DNA of 64,000 bases. It comes from Bacteroides sp. UBA7333. GTDB lineage: Bacteria; Bacteroidota; Bacteroidia; Bacteroidales; Bacteroidaceae. The stretch covers positions 1 through 64,000 of the forward strand of contig DKPN01000006.1 of NCBI GenBank assembly GCA_002471195.1. Direction: 5' to 3'. Both the position numbers and the translations under genes were made by a program. Positions 16,950-26,991 of this stretch are shown here, in pieces; position 1 is the first letter of the stretch; the number at the start of each line of letters is the position of its first letter. The notes under the pieces were generated by a model. The model worked only from the letters and a program-made list of their open reading frames with translations, was not told the origin of the DNA and made no database searches.

Positions 16950-17618
16950 ATGCACCATCAATCATATATCCTCCTCATTTCAATGCTACTTCTAACTACT
17001 TTGCTGATAGGCTGTAAACAAAGAGACACAAGCATGAAGATGAATGAGCCTCGCAATATTAAAGGAGTTGTAAGCTATAAACGCACCTTTGGCGACTTAA
17101 ACAAACTTCATCTATCGGCCGCCCATAAAATAGGTATCCACCCCATCGATTCGCGCAAAGAGGTAGGCAAGGTAGAAGATAAACTCACAGAGGTATCGAC
17201 AAATAAATATTATCATCTCGACTCTCTTACACACTCCATCCCCTATTTAGTTTCGCCGGCACACGATTTACTTCAAAATATAGGTTCCAGTTTTCAAGAT
17301 TCATTATCGGCCAAAGGGCTAAATCCATACAAGGTTATCGTTACTTCGGTGTTGCGCACCACTAATGATGTAAAACGACTTCGAAAAACCAATGTTAACT
17401 CCTCGTTAAACTCGGCACACTTTTACGGCACCACATTCGATGTTAGTTGGAAGCGCTTTAAGCAAGTGGCCGACAAAAAAGGAAGACCGATGCAAGAAGT
17501 AGGAAGCGACACGTTGAAACTTGTTTTATCAGAGGTGTTACGCGACTTACGCAAAGAGAATCAATGTTATATCAAATACGAATTAAAACAAGGATGTTTT
17601 CACATCACGGCGCGATAA
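16950..17618 (+). CDS. DUF5715 lipoprotein, peptidase M15-like
   Basis: About 222 residues from ATG 16950. A lipoprotein signal ends in LLIGC, so it is membrane anchored in the periplasm. The C-terminal domain has the DUF5715/M15-like pattern: VTSVLRTTNDVKRL, then NSAHFYGTTFDVSWKRF with His and Asp, and finally CFHITAR with a closing His. These resemble the zinc ligands of D-Ala-D-Ala peptidases, so a murein-related hydrolase role is plausible but unproven. The extra 31 N-terminal codons of the open frame are probably not translated. Confidence 0.8.
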   Translation: MHHQSYILLISMLLLTTLLIGCKQRDTSMKMNEPRNIKGVVSYKRTFGDLNKLHLSAAHKIGIHPIDSRKEVGKVEDKLTEVSTNKYYHLDSLTHSIPYLVSPAHDLLQNIGSSFQDSLSAKGLNPYKVIVTSVLRTTNDVKRLRKTNVNSSLNSAHFYGTTFDVSWKRFKQVADKKGRPMQEVGSDTLKLVLSEVLRDLRKENQCYIKYELKQGCFHITAR

Positions 17619-17660
17619 GAAATATTCTTTGATAACTTAGAAATTATACAAACCTTTCAT

Positions 17661-17668
17661 TAAATTTG
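17661..17668 (+). promoter_or_regulatory. -7 element of phoH
   Basis: TAAATTTG, 24 bp before the phoH ATG at 17693. I did not find a matching -33 TTTG at the right distance. Confidence 0.45.
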
Positions 17669-17692
17669 CAGATATTTCTTTAATACAAATCA

Positions 17693-18697
17693 ATGATAGA
17701 AAAAATAATCGTACTCGAAGATATTGATCCGGTTATCTTCTACGGAGTTAACAACTCCAATATTCAGCTGCTCAAAGCACTCTACCCCAAGCTTCGCATT
17801 GTAGCGCGCGGCAATATAATAAAAGTGTTGGGCGATGAGCTTGAGATGTGCGCTTTCGAAGAAAATGTTTTAAAACTTGAGAAGTATTGTGCTCAATACA
17901 ACTCCTTGAAAGAAGAAATCATTGTTGACATCGTGAAAGGCAACAATCCTCAATGCGAGAAAACGGGCAATGTAATCGTATTCAGTGTAACGGGCAAGCC
18001 CATTATTCCCCGAAGCGAAAATCAACTTAAACTCGTCGAAGGCTTTCAGAAAAATGACATGGTGTTTGCTATAGGACCTGCCGGATCGGGAAAAACCTAT
18101 ACTGCCATAGCATTGGCCGTGCGAGCCTTGAAGAATAAAGAAATAAAGAAAATCATATTAAGCCGACCGGCTGTTGAAGCAGGCGAGAAATTAGGTTTCC
18201 TTCCCGGCGATATGAAAGAAAAAATAGACCCCTATTTGCAGCCGCTTTATGATGCTTTGCAAGATATGATACCGGCAGCCAAACTAAAAGAGTATTTAGA
18301 ACTCAACATCATACAAATTGCTCCGCTTGCCTTTATGCGCGGACGTACTCTCAACGACGCTGTAGTCATTCTCGACGAAGCTCAAAACACCACCACTCAA
18401 CAAATCAAAATGTTTTTAACCCGCATGGGTATGAATACAAAAATGATTGTTACGGGCGATATGACACAAATCGACCTTCCCACTTCACAAAAATCAGGTT
18501 TAATCGAAGCGATGCATATTCTAAAAGGAGTCAAAGGCATCAGTTTTATCGAATTGGCAAAGAAAGATATTGTACGCCACAAATTAGTGACACGTGTGGT
18601 TGATGCTTACGAGAAATTTGATAAAGACCAGCAAGAAGAGCGAGAAAAAAGAAAAAAAGCCGAAGCTGCCGAGAGAAAAACAAACGAAAAGAAATAA
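17693..18697 (+). CDS. phoH: PhoH family ATPase
   Basis: A 334-residue PhoH protein. An N-terminal KH-like region precedes the P-loop GPAGSGKTYTA at about residues 128-138. Walker B is AVVILDEAQNTTTQQIKMFL, with downstream MIVTGDMTQIDLP as in superfamily 1 helicases. The last 35 residues are charged and coiled-coil-like. PhoH proteins are linked to RNA metabolism and ribosome biogenesis. It begins a co-directional run with purC, menG and aroE. Confidence 0.92.
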   Translation: MIEKIIVLEDIDPVIFYGVNNSNIQLLKALYPKLRIVARGNIIKVLGDELEMCAFEENVLKLEKYCAQYNSLKEEIIVDIVKGNNPQCEKTGNVIVFSVTGKPIIPRSENQLKLVEGFQKNDMVFAIGPAGSGKTYTAIALAVRALKNKEIKKIILSRPAVEAGEKLGFLPGDMKEKIDPYLQPLYDALQDMIPAAKLKEYLELNIIQIAPLAFMRGRTLNDAVVILDEAQNTTTQQIKMFLTRMGMNTKMIVTGDMTQIDLPTSQKSGLIEAMHILKGVKGISFIELAKKDIVRHKLVTRVVDAYEKFDKDQQEEREKRKKAEAAERKTNEKK

Positions 18698-18745
18698 GAA
18701 CAGAATCAATAAATCTTCACTATAATAGCTAAAGTTAAAAATTAA

Positions 18746-19690
18746 ATGAAAGCATTAACTCAAACAGATTTTAATTTTCCGGGACAAAAAAGCGTATATC
18801 ATGGCAAAGTACGCGATGTGTACAACATCAATGGCGAAAAATTGGCAATGGTTGCTACCGACCGTATCTCTGCGTTCGATGTAGTTCTTCCTGAAGGCAT
18901 TCCATACAAAGGCCAAATGTTGAACCAAATTGCAGCTAAATTTTTGGATGCAACGGCTGATATCTGTCCTAACTGGAAACTAGCTACACCCGACCCAATG
19001 GTTACAGTAGGTGTATTGTGCGAAGGTTTTCCTGTCGAAATGATTGTACGCGGCTATCTTTGTGGTAGTGCTTGGCGTGCCTATAGAGGTGGTGTTCGCG
19101 AAATTTGCGGTGTAAATCTACCCGATGGAATGCGTGAAAACGAAAAATTCCCTCGCCCTATCGTTACTCCTACTACAAAAGCCGAATTAGGCCTACACGA
19201 TGAAGACATCTCAAAAGAGGAGATTCTAAATCAAGGTTTGGCAACTCCCGAAGAGTATGCGATTCTTGAAAAATACACATTGGCACTATTCGAACGCGGT
19301 ACAGAAATTGCTGCCGAACGTGGTTTGATTTTGGTAGATACGAAATACGAATTCGGCCAACACAATGGCACCATCTATTTGATGGATGAAATTCATACCC
19401 CCGATTCGAGCCGTTATTTCTACAAAGACAGTTACCAAGAGCTTTTCGAAAAAGGAGAACCTCAAAAACAGCTTTCTAAAGAGTTCGTACGTGAGTGGTT
19501 AATGGAAAATGGCTTCCAAGGCAAAGAGGGACAAACTGTACCCGAAATGACTCCGGAAATCGTACAAAGCATTAGCGACCGCTATATCGAGTTATACGAA
19601 AATATAACAGGAGAGAAATTTATTAAAGAAGATACAAGCAATATTGCAGCACGTATCGAAAAAAATGTAACTGATTATTTGAATCAATAA
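18746..19690 (+). CDS. purC: Phosphoribosylaminoimidazole-succinocarboxamide synthase
   Basis: A 314-residue SAICAR synthetase. Motifs are YHGKVRDVYNI, VATDRISAFDVVLPEGIPYK, VRGYLCGSAWRAYRGG and GLILVDTKYEFG. It joins CAIR with aspartate in purine synthesis. It has the longer form typical of Bacteroidetes. The stop TAA overlaps the ATG of the next gene (TAATG at 19688-19692), so translation is coupled. Confidence 0.95.
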   Translation: MKALTQTDFNFPGQKSVYHGKVRDVYNINGEKLAMVATDRISAFDVVLPEGIPYKGQMLNQIAAKFLDATADICPNWKLATPDPMVTVGVLCEGFPVEMIVRGYLCGSAWRAYRGGVREICGVNLPDGMRENEKFPRPIVTPTTKAELGLHDEDISKEEILNQGLATPEEYAILEKYTLALFERGTEIAAERGLILVDTKYEFGQHNGTIYLMDEIHTPDSSRYFYKDSYQELFEKGEPQKQLSKEFVREWLMENGFQGKEGQTVPEMTPEIVQSISDRYIELYENITGEKFIKEDTSNIAARIEKNVTDYLNQ

Positions 19691-20427
19691 TGAATTACGC
19701 CCAAGAAAAAATCAAACCTTACCACCAAGAGGGTGAAAAAAGAGTTCAAGTAGAACAAATGTTCGATACAATTGCTCCCGACTACGATAAATTAAATCAC
19801 ACCATGTCAATGGGAGTTGATCGTAGCTGGCGACGCAAAGCCATAAAATGGTTGAAGCCTTTTGCACCCAAAAAGATGATGGATGTAGCAACCGGGACCG
19901 GCGATTTCGCAATCCTTGCGGCCCAAATGCTTCAACCCGATCAGCTCATTGGAACAGATATTTCGGAAGGGATGATGAATGTGGGTCGTACAAAAGTTAA
20001 AGAGGCAGGTCTAGCGGGCAAAATATCTTTTGCTCGCGAAGACTGCACCTCACTTTCGTTCAACGACTGTGAGTTCGATGCCATAACAGTAGCCTTTGGC
20101 ATTCGCAACTTTGCCGATTTAGATAAAGGATTATCCGAAATGTGCCGCGTGTTAATACCCGGTGGACATATGGTAATACTTGAGCTAACTACTCCCGAGA
20201 GATTTCCGATGAAGCAGTTATTCTCTATCTATTCGCGTTTTGTGATTCCGGCTATGGGCAAAATTTTATCAAAAGACAATCGTGCATATCACTATTTACC
20301 TCAAAGTATAGCAGCTTTCCCACAAGGTGAGGTTATGCGCAAAGCCATTATCAATGCAGGATTTAGCAAAGTCGATATTCAACCGTTGACATTTGGCATA
20401 TGCACGCTTTATACGGCTACAAAATAA
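19690..20427 (+). CDS. menG: Demethylmenaquinone methyltransferase
   Basis: A 245-residue class I SAM methyltransferase of the UbiE/MenG family. The SAM motif is MDVATGTGDFAILAA. The family motifs MFDTIAPDYDKLNHTMSMG, VAFGIRNFADLDKGLSEMCR and YHYLPQSIAAFPQG are present. In an anaerobic Bacteroidales the expected reaction is the last step of menaquinone synthesis. It overlaps purC by one base. Confidence 0.93.
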   Translation: MNYAQEKIKPYHQEGEKRVQVEQMFDTIAPDYDKLNHTMSMGVDRSWRRKAIKWLKPFAPKKMMDVATGTGDFAILAAQMLQPDQLIGTDISEGMMNVGRTKVKEAGLAGKISFAREDCTSLSFNDCEFDAITVAFGIRNFADLDKGLSEMCRVLIPGGHMVILELTTPERFPMKQLFSIYSRFVIPAMGKILSKDNRAYHYLPQSIAAFPQGEVMRKAIINAGFSKVDIQPLTFGICTLYTATK

Positions 20428-20446
20428 CACTTAAACTTCTTTATGT

Positions 20447-21190
20447 ATGGACAAATATGGCTTGGTGGGATACCCATTAGAACATTCGTTTTCGAAAGTT
20501 TTCTTCAATGACAAGTTCAAAAACGAGCATATTGATGCCGAATATGTAAACTTTTCGATTCCCGATATTCAGCTTTTCAAAGAGATAATACAAAACAATC
20601 CTAACTTAAAAGGATTAAATGTCACCATTCCTTACAAGGAGATGGTGATTGATTTTTTAGATGATTTAGATACCGATGCACGCCAAATTGGTGCCATTAA
20701 CGTAGTAAAAATCGAACAAGACAACACAGGAAAAAAACGTTTGATAGGATACAATTCAGACATCATAGGATTTACCGAATCAATAAAGCCCCTATTAAAT
20801 GAAACCCATCAAAAGGCATTAATATTGGGTACGGGGGGTGCCTCCAAAGCTATATTTCAAGGATTAAAAAACTTAGGCATCGAAAGCACATTCGTATCGC
20901 GCAAGGCAAGTGCTCAAATGCTCACATACGATGATCTTACTTCAGATATCATGCAACAATATACAGTGATTATCAACTGTACACCTCTGGGCATGTATCC
21001 ACATATCGACAATTGTCCGCCTATCCCCTATCATCTATTATCCGAATGCCATTTATTATACGATTTAGTATACAATCCTGAAACAACGCTTTTCATGCAA
21101 AAAGGAAAAGAGCAAGGTGCAACAACAAAAAACGGGTTAGATATGTTGCATTTACAAGCATTAGCTGCATGGGATATCTGGCAAAAGTAA
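20447..21190 (+). CDS. aroE: Shikimate dehydrogenase
   Basis: A 247-residue AroE. The shikimate-binding YPLEHSFSKVFFNDKF, catalytic Lys in LNVTIPYKE, INVVKI and the NADP loop ILGTGGASKAIF are present, as is CTPLGMYP. It reduces 3-dehydroshikimate in the aromatic pathway that also feeds pabA/B/C at 34093-36268. It lies 19 bp after menG. Confidence 0.93.
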   Translation: MDKYGLVGYPLEHSFSKVFFNDKFKNEHIDAEYVNFSIPDIQLFKEIIQNNPNLKGLNVTIPYKEMVIDFLDDLDTDARQIGAINVVKIEQDNTGKKRLIGYNSDIIGFTESIKPLLNETHQKALILGTGGASKAIFQGLKNLGIESTFVSRKASAQMLTYDDLTSDIMQQYTVIINCTPLGMYPHIDNCPPIPYHLLSECHLLYDLVYNPETTLFMQKGKEQGATTKNGLDMLHLQALAAWDIWQK

Positions 21191-21220
21191 ATTAGATACA
21201 AACTCATTACATTATACATT

Positions 21221-22186
21221 ATGAATAAAAAAGGCAAAAAATGGCTTATAGCAATAGTCATTATCATTATGTTTTTGATTTGTGCGGTCTTAGGAGGCGG
21301 TGCATATTTAGTAAAGTTTGCATTACGCCCCTACGATGATGTGGTACGAAAAAATGCACAGAGCTATGAGTATATGTTCAACGAATATCCTTTCCTCAAA
21401 CCCTGGGTCGATAGTTTAACCCATGCCAATGCCTTAAAAGATACATTCATTATCAATCGCGATGGCATATGGCTACATGGCTATTACGTAAAAGCGGCAC
21501 AACCCACCCACAAAACCGCAACCATTGTACATGGTTATACCGATAATGGATTGCGCATGTTGATGATCGGATATCTATATAGCAAAGACTTAGGTTATAA
21601 TATTCTATTGCCCGATCTGCATTATCAAGGCGAAAGCGGTGGTTCGGCCATACAAATGGGATGGAAAGATCGCCTCGATGTAATGCAATGGATGAATTTG
21701 GCCAATAACCTATTTAAAGATAGCGTAGACACACAAATGGTTGTTCATGGCATTTCGATGGGAGGTGCTACTACTATGATGGTATCGGGCGATCCTCAAC
21801 CCTCGTTCACTAAATGTTTTGTCGAAGATTGTGGCTATACCAGTGCATGGGATGAGTTCGAATATCAACTTAAATCCGATTTTCATCTTCCTCCATTTCC
21901 ATTAATGTATGTTGCCGATTGGATTTGCAACAAAAAATATGGTTGGGGATTTAAAGAGGCATCCTCACTCAATCAAGTAAGAAAATGCTCCTACCCAATG
22001 TTGTTTATCCATGGGGGCGACGATCATTATGTACCTACCGAAATGGTTTACACTCTATACGATGCTAAATCCGAACCCAAAGAGTTATGGATAGCACCGG
22101 GAGCCGCTCATGCCAAATCGTATCGTGATCATAAAGAAGAATATACACTACGCGTTAAAAACTTCGTAGATAAATACATTAACTAA
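21221..22186 (+). CDS. Membrane-anchored alpha/beta hydrolase
   Basis: A 321-residue hydrolase with one N-terminal transmembrane helix (residues 7-30), so its catalytic domain is probably periplasmic. The nucleophile elbow is HGISMGGATTMM. The acid lies near FIHGGDDHYVP and the His in GAAHAKSY. It resembles BAAT/DUF-type S9-like hydrolases common in Bacteroidetes. The substrate is unknown. It lies 30 bp after aroE. Confidence 0.85.
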   Translation: MNKKGKKWLIAIVIIIMFLICAVLGGGAYLVKFALRPYDDVVRKNAQSYEYMFNEYPFLKPWVDSLTHANALKDTFIINRDGIWLHGYYVKAAQPTHKTATIVHGYTDNGLRMLMIGYLYSKDLGYNILLPDLHYQGESGGSAIQMGWKDRLDVMQWMNLANNLFKDSVDTQMVVHGISMGGATTMMVSGDPQPSFTKCFVEDCGYTSAWDEFEYQLKSDFHLPPFPLMYVADWICNKKYGWGFKEASSLNQVRKCSYPMLFIHGGDDHYVPTEMVYTLYDAKSEPKELWIAPGAAHAKSYRDHKEEYTLRVKNFVDKYIN

Positions 22187-22191
22187 AACCA

Positions 22192-23115
22192 ATGAAGCAA
22201 ATTACATTATATCTTTTTATATTACTCAATATTGGTCTATCGCTTCAAGCAGCCAATAAAGTATATACCGTCGATAATATTCCCAAGGTACGTTTACAAA
22301 ATAAAATGAAATATGTAAACGACCCTGATCAAATTTTATCTGTCCAAGCGCGCGATAGCATCGACTATATGCTCTATCAGTTAGAACAAAAAACAGGGAT
22401 TGAAACCGCAGTTATTGTTGTACCCTCCATCGGCAATGAAGAGTGTTTCGACTTTTCGCATCATGTTCTCAATAAATGGGGAGTAGGAAAAAAAGGACAC
22501 GACAATGGCTTGGTGATACTTTTGGTTACCGATCAACGTTGTGTACAGTTTTACACAGGTTATGGCTTAGAGGGCGATTTGCCCGATGCCATTTGCAAGC
22601 GTATTCAAACAAAAGATATGATTCCATATTTGCGCGAAAACAATTGGAATGCCGGTATGGTGAGTGGTATCAAAGCCGTTTGCATGCATCTGGATGGCAC
22701 CGAGCCGGTGATTGTTGAAAACAAATCAGAATCGAACGAACCCTTTTTTATTTATGCCATATTAGGACTCATTCTATTGGTAAGTATCGTGAGCGCTATT
22801 GCAGCATGGTATAGTTCGCGTTGCCCTAAATGCGGCAAACATCAATTGCAGCGTACCAATACTAAATTAATTTCAAATGTACATGGTGTGAAAACCGAAG
22901 ACGTCACCTACACGTGTCGCAATTGCGGACACACAGTAGTGCGCCGTCATAAAAGCGAAGACGATAACTTCCGTGGCGGCGGAGGCAGAGGCGGTGGCCC
23001 TATCATTGGAGGTCCTTTCGGAGGACGTGGATTTGGTGGTGGCGGTGGCGGCTTCGGAGGCGGAAGCTTTGGTGGTGGCCGTGGAGGCGGTGGGGGAGCC
23101 GGTTCACGATTCTAA
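22192..23115 (+). CDS. TPM-domain protein with zinc ribbon and Gly-rich tail
   Basis: A 307-residue protein: signal peptide (residues 1-20), TPM/TLP18.3 domain (about 40-170, with LNKWGVGKKGHDNGLVILL), one transmembrane helix near 185-205, and a zinc ribbon (CPKCGKHQLQ and CRNCGH). It ends in a tail made almost only of glycine with Phe and Arg. Such proteins are usually encoded beside LemA, as here (50 bp gap), and are thought to act at the envelope. The exact function is unknown. Confidence 0.88.
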   Translation: MKQITLYLFILLNIGLSLQAANKVYTVDNIPKVRLQNKMKYVNDPDQILSVQARDSIDYMLYQLEQKTGIETAVIVVPSIGNEECFDFSHHVLNKWGVGKKGHDNGLVILLVTDQRCVQFYTGYGLEGDLPDAICKRIQTKDMIPYLRENNWNAGMVSGIKAVCMHLDGTEPVIVENKSESNEPFFIYAILGLILLVSIVSAIAAWYSSRCPKCGKHQLQRTNTKLISNVHGVKTEDVTYTCRNCGHTVVRRHKSEDDNFRGGGGRGGGPIIGGPFGGRGFGGGGGGFGGGSFGGGRGGGGGAGSRF

Positions 23116-23165
23116 ACAAATTCTTTTTAAATTAAAATCAAACTAATATTTATTACACACTGATT

Positions 23166-23756
23166 ATGAAAAAGTCGTTAGTTATTATCTTAGCCGTAGT
23201 GGCTACCATCGTTTTATTGGCAATATGGTCGGTATCATCGTACAACGGCCTTGTAAATATGCAAGAAGAAGTAGAAAGCAAATGGGGAAATGTGGAAACA
23301 CAATATCAGCGTCGTGCCGATTTAATTCCTAACCTTGTAAATACCGTAAAGGGATATGCAACACACGAATCGTCTACACTCGAAGCTGTTATCGAAGCTC
23401 GTAGCAAAGCCACTCAAATCACTGTAAATGCGAATGATTTGACTCCCGAGAAATTGGCCGAATATCAAAAAGCTCAAGGCGCGGTGGGTTCAGCATTAGG
23501 AAAACTATTGGCTCTTACCGAGAACTATCCCGACCTAAAAGCCAATCAAAATTTCTTAGAATTACAATCGCAGCTAGAAGGAACAGAAAATCGCATTAAT
23601 GTAGCTCGTATCAACTTCAATGATGCAGCGAAAGCCTACAATACAGCGATTCGCCGTTTCCCGAATAGCATGTTTGCGAGTTACTTCGGATTTGATAAGC
23701 GTCCTTACTTCGAAGCTGAAGCCGGTGCTGCATCTGCACCAAAGGTTGAGTTTTAA
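23166..23756 (+). CDS. lemA: LemA family protein
   Basis: A 196-residue LemA protein. An N-terminal membrane helix (VIILAVVATIVLLAIWSVSS) precedes the helical LemA domain with EEVESKWGNVETQYQRRADL, IPNLVNTVKGYATHES and RINVARINFNDAAKAYN. It is a membrane-anchored coiled-coil protein whose partner is the upstream TPM protein by context. The biochemical role is unknown. A terminator follows at 23784. Confidence 0.93.
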   Translation: MKKSLVIILAVVATIVLLAIWSVSSYNGLVNMQEEVESKWGNVETQYQRRADLIPNLVNTVKGYATHESSTLEAVIEARSKATQITVNANDLTPEKLAEYQKAQGAVGSALGKLLALTENYPDLKANQNFLELQSQLEGTENRINVARINFNDAAKAYNTAIRRFPNSMFASYFGFDKRPYFEAEAGAASAPKVEF

Positions 23757-23783
23757 GTAATATCGAAAATATCATTATACAAC

Positions 23784-23818
23784 ATCGGGAGTTAAGAACA
23801 ACATTCTTAACTCCCGAT
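23784..23818. terminator. Terminator after lemA
   Basis: ATCGGGAGTTAAGAA pairs perfectly with TTCTTAACTCCCGAT (15-bp stem, 5-base loop), followed by a T run. The phosphatase gene converges from the right, so it may serve both. Confidence 0.85.
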
Positions 23819-23844
23819 TATTTTTTATTCCAACGAAAGATCGA

Positions 23845-26800
23845 CTACTGCTTTACAATCTTTTTCACCATATATGTAGCATCATTTTTCAATCTCACTA
23901 AATAGATTCCCGAAGGTTGATAGCTGATATCCAGAAGATTCAACCCCGGTTTCAAGAAATGATTTTGAACCATTGCGCCCTCCGAAGAGAATAGCTCTAT
24001 CTTATCAAACTTTTTATCCACATTATTTATAGACAAAATATTAGTTCCATTGATATAATTCACCTCTATATCATCTTGACTCTTTTCATCGAAACCTACA
24101 CTACCATCGTCTTTAATGGTAAAACTGATTCGAGGCGAAACTTCATCATACGAATCGTTTATATAGAGCGAACAAAAGTACGTTCCGGGTGCCAAATCGC
24201 CAGGTTTAATAGTGATATAACCATCGGTTGCTCCATAGGTATAATAAAATGCATCTAGTTCGTCAACACCTACTACTTTGCCATCTTTAAACAAACCGAC
24301 CCAATCTTTAGGTGTACCCGGTCCGTCGTTATAGTATATTTTAATCTCTTCATCAATATCATATTGATCTTTCTCACACGACACCGTAGATATATCTCTA
24401 CCAATTGAGAAATAGGCACGTTCGCCAGCTTCAAAATAAGCACCTTTCAGCAAATATGTAACCAAATAATAACCCTTAGGCAAGTCCTTGCTCAATGTCA
24501 TTTGTCCGGCATCCACATAATTCTTTACATAATCCCATGAATCAGAAAGATCAGAACCAATATTTTTACCCATTTTATATATACCAATCCAGTCTGATTT
24601 TAAATTGGGTATATTCTCAAATGAAACGACAATATCTTCTTTCTCTTCATAAAACGACTTGTTGGTAGCAACTGTAGGCTGAGGTCCGGCATAGAAAGAT
24701 ACTCTCGGAGCAATCTCTTTATAACCTTCATCGCCAAATAATACCGCAAAATACTCGTTGGCATCTGTCAATTTGAAAGTTACTTTGCCCGATACACCTT
24801 CGGTATATGCCCAAACAACCGATGTCACTGTGCCCAAACCTGTGCCCGGTCTATCTCCTTTTCGATAAACCCCAATCCACGCTTTCGTGTTAACAGGCGC
24901 AAATTCATATTCAACTGTAAAATTTGTATTCAAAGGTAAGCGTTGCTCTTCCATTGTCAATGCGGGATCTCCATCAATACTACCTTCAATATTGAATGAT
25001 TTCTTTTCCGACCATTCCGACCATTCCATATTAGTATCGCGATATCTCACACGAATGTAGTGCAATCCGTTTTTTAGTTGTTGTGCCTGAACTGCCAACT
25101 GTCTGATATCCATATTCTCGAAAATATCGATGGGTATATGCAAAGGTTTACCTGTAGAGCCATATAAGTTCTCAATATCACGGATAACATTCATGACCGG
25201 TGAATCAAAATTCTCAGTTAAAGCGATTTGAAACTGAACCGTATTTAAGGTTTCGTCGGTTGATGTCGTATAATCATTTCCCATAAATGTATAAGGAAGA
25301 GTAATTGTCGATGGTATATCGCTCAATGTGGGTCTATTGGGAGCCGCAGCTTCGAGTTTACGATGAAATGCATCAATCAAAATATTATCGACAACCAACT
25401 CTTTGTTACCAATAGCATAACATTCAGCTTTCATCTCTTTATTTTCAAAATCGAACTCTAAAATCTGATAAGCCCAATAATCAATAGTTTTCTGTACATC
25501 ATCAAAATCCTGCTCAGAAGACATGCCCCACATTTGATCCCACGAAGCAGCTCCATTAATGATATGATACATCGGATGATCGGGAAACTGTCCGCGATGA
25601 TATAGATGATGATGTCCACCAAAGTTCAGCACATGCTTAGGTGTTTCGTTTAGCATGGGTACAATTTCATTGCGAACCCAGGCCGATATATCGCCGATAT
25701 ATTGTTCTGCTTGAATAGGACGATGATTAACACTGATAATAAAATCTACACTATCATCATTTTTTGCTGCATTCACAACTTGACGAACCCAGTTTTTCTG
25801 TGCCGATCCGGTATGTTCGGTACTCAACACAATAAATAACAAACGCCCCGTTTGATAAGCATAATAGTTGTCGGTACCACTGGTAATACCTTGATAATCG
25901 ATGTCAGCATAATCGAAATGAGTACTGTAGTTTTTCAAACCTGCATCTTGATATGTTTCATGATTTCCCATACAAGTCATAATAGGAATATAAGGCGACA
26001 ACAATTCCGATTTGAACAAATGGATATGTTCATAATGATCTAATGTACCCACATCAACCTGATCACCTACATTCATAATCAACTGAATATGCTCTTCAGG
26101 ATTACCATATTTTTCTTCAATCTTTCGTTTAGCCGCTTGCATCAACCATTCATATCCGCTTCGGCTCTTTATTTGATGGTCGCCCATTAATAAAATTCTC
26201 ATCGAATTTTTGCTGCCCTTTGTAGGCTGAGTTTTAAAGGTAAAAACTTCATTTTCACCCTCACCAAAACAAGTTTGATAAGCATACAACGTATTAGGCT
26301 GCAAATCGGTAAGTTCAACCGAATGCCAATAATATTGATCGGAGAGTTTAGCACTTGTGCCCTCTTGTATATTCGATAACTGACCATCGATGCCATACTT
26401 AACAGAAGGTACACCCGACGCTTTTGTTTTCCAGTTTATCACGATCGATGTATCGGTGGCTTTTTGCAGATAAGGTTTTGTTTGATCTACATATCCCACC
26501 GGAACCACGGTTAAGCGGTGTGCCAATACCTCATCGCCTTTATCCTCATAATAGATATCGGCAACACTCACCTCTTTTCCGGCAATCATTTTGCTTTCGC
26601 CCACTTTTATGCTATGATCTACAAAACCTGTGATATAACGATTGAAAGAGATTAAAGCAGTACCCTCCTCCTGAGTATTGCCTTCAACCATTCCTTCTAC
26701 CTTAAGATAACCATCTTGCGATAAAAAGGTCGATACCAGTTGAATGGTTTCGGTGCCTTGGCCATCCAAAATATAACAACCTTTTGGTGTAGTCCATCGA

Positions 26801-26961
26801 TATTCATTTCCAGCGGGTTGCGCAGCAATTGAATAGGTCACAGTATCATTAATACCGAGACTTCTACTTCCATTAATCGAAAGAGAGTTTTGCGCCATAC
26901 ATTCTCCATACGTAGAGAGTAACAGAGCACTTGCAATCAGTGTAATTTTTTTGTTCATCAT
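23845..26961 (-). CDS. Secreted metallophosphoesterase with T9SS sorting domain
   Basis: A 1038-residue protein. Signal peptide MMNKKITLIASALLLSTYGE is followed by a purple-acid-phosphatase-type Ig/FnIII domain (about 160-245). A calcineurin-like core carries the metal motifs MGDHQIKS, NVGDQVD, MGNHETY, SVNHRPI and GGHHHLYHRG. Several C-terminal Ig-like repeats (WIGVYRKGD, WIGIYKMGK, WVGLFKDGK) precede a type A sorting domain (PSGIYLVRLKNDATYMVKKI). The protein is therefore predicted to be exported by the type IX system to the cell surface. The substrate is probably a phosphate ester. Confidence 0.9.
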   Translation of the reverse strand: MMNKKITLIASALLLSTYGECMAQNSLSINGSRSLGINDTVTYSIAAQPAGNEYRWTTPKGCYILDGQGTETIQLVSTFLSQDGYLKVEGMVEGNTQEEGTALISFNRYITGFVDHSIKVGESKMIAGKEVSVADIYYEDKGDEVLAHRLTVVPVGYVDQTKPYLQKATDTSIVINWKTKASGVPSVKYGIDGQLSNIQEGTSAKLSDQYYWHSVELTDLQPNTLYAYQTCFGEGENEVFTFKTQPTKGSKNSMRILLMGDHQIKSRSGYEWLMQAAKRKIEEKYGNPEEHIQLIMNVGDQVDVGTLDHYEHIHLFKSELLSPYIPIMTCMGNHETYQDAGLKNYSTHFDYADIDYQGITSGTDNYYAYQTGRLLFIVLSTEHTGSAQKNWVRQVVNAAKNDDSVDFIISVNHRPIQAEQYIGDISAWVRNEIVPMLNETPKHVLNFGGHHHLYHRGQFPDHPMYHIINGAASWDQMWGMSSEQDFDDVQKTIDYWAYQILEFDFENKEMKAECYAIGNKELVVDNILIDAFHRKLEAAAPNRPTLSDIPSTITLPYTFMGNDYTTSTDETLNTVQFQIALTENFDSPVMNVIRDIENLYGSTGKPLHIPIDIFENMDIRQLAVQAQQLKNGLHYIRVRYRDTNMEWSEWSEKKSFNIEGSIDGDPALTMEEQRLPLNTNFTVEYEFAPVNTKAWIGVYRKGDRPGTGLGTVTSVVWAYTEGVSGKVTFKLTDANEYFAVLFGDEGYKEIAPRVSFYAGPQPTVATNKSFYEEKEDIVVSFENIPNLKSDWIGIYKMGKNIGSDLSDSWDYVKNYVDAGQMTLSKDLPKGYYLVTYLLKGAYFEAGERAYFSIGRDISTVSCEKDQYDIDEEIKIYYNDGPGTPKDWVGLFKDGKVVGVDELDAFYYTYGATDGYITIKPGDLAPGTYFCSLYINDSYDEVSPRISFTIKDDGSVGFDEKSQDDIEVNYINGTNILSINNVDKKFDKIELFSSEGAMVQNHFLKPGLNLLDISYQPSGIYLVRLKNDATYMVKKIVKQ

Positions 26962-26983
26962 TTGTTTTATGGATTTTACACTG

Positions 26984-26991
26984 CAAAAGTA
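26984..26991 (-). promoter_or_regulatory. -7 element of metallophosphoesterase gene
   Basis: CAAAAGTA on plus is TACTTTTG on minus, 22 bp before the ATG at 26961. Confidence 0.5.
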
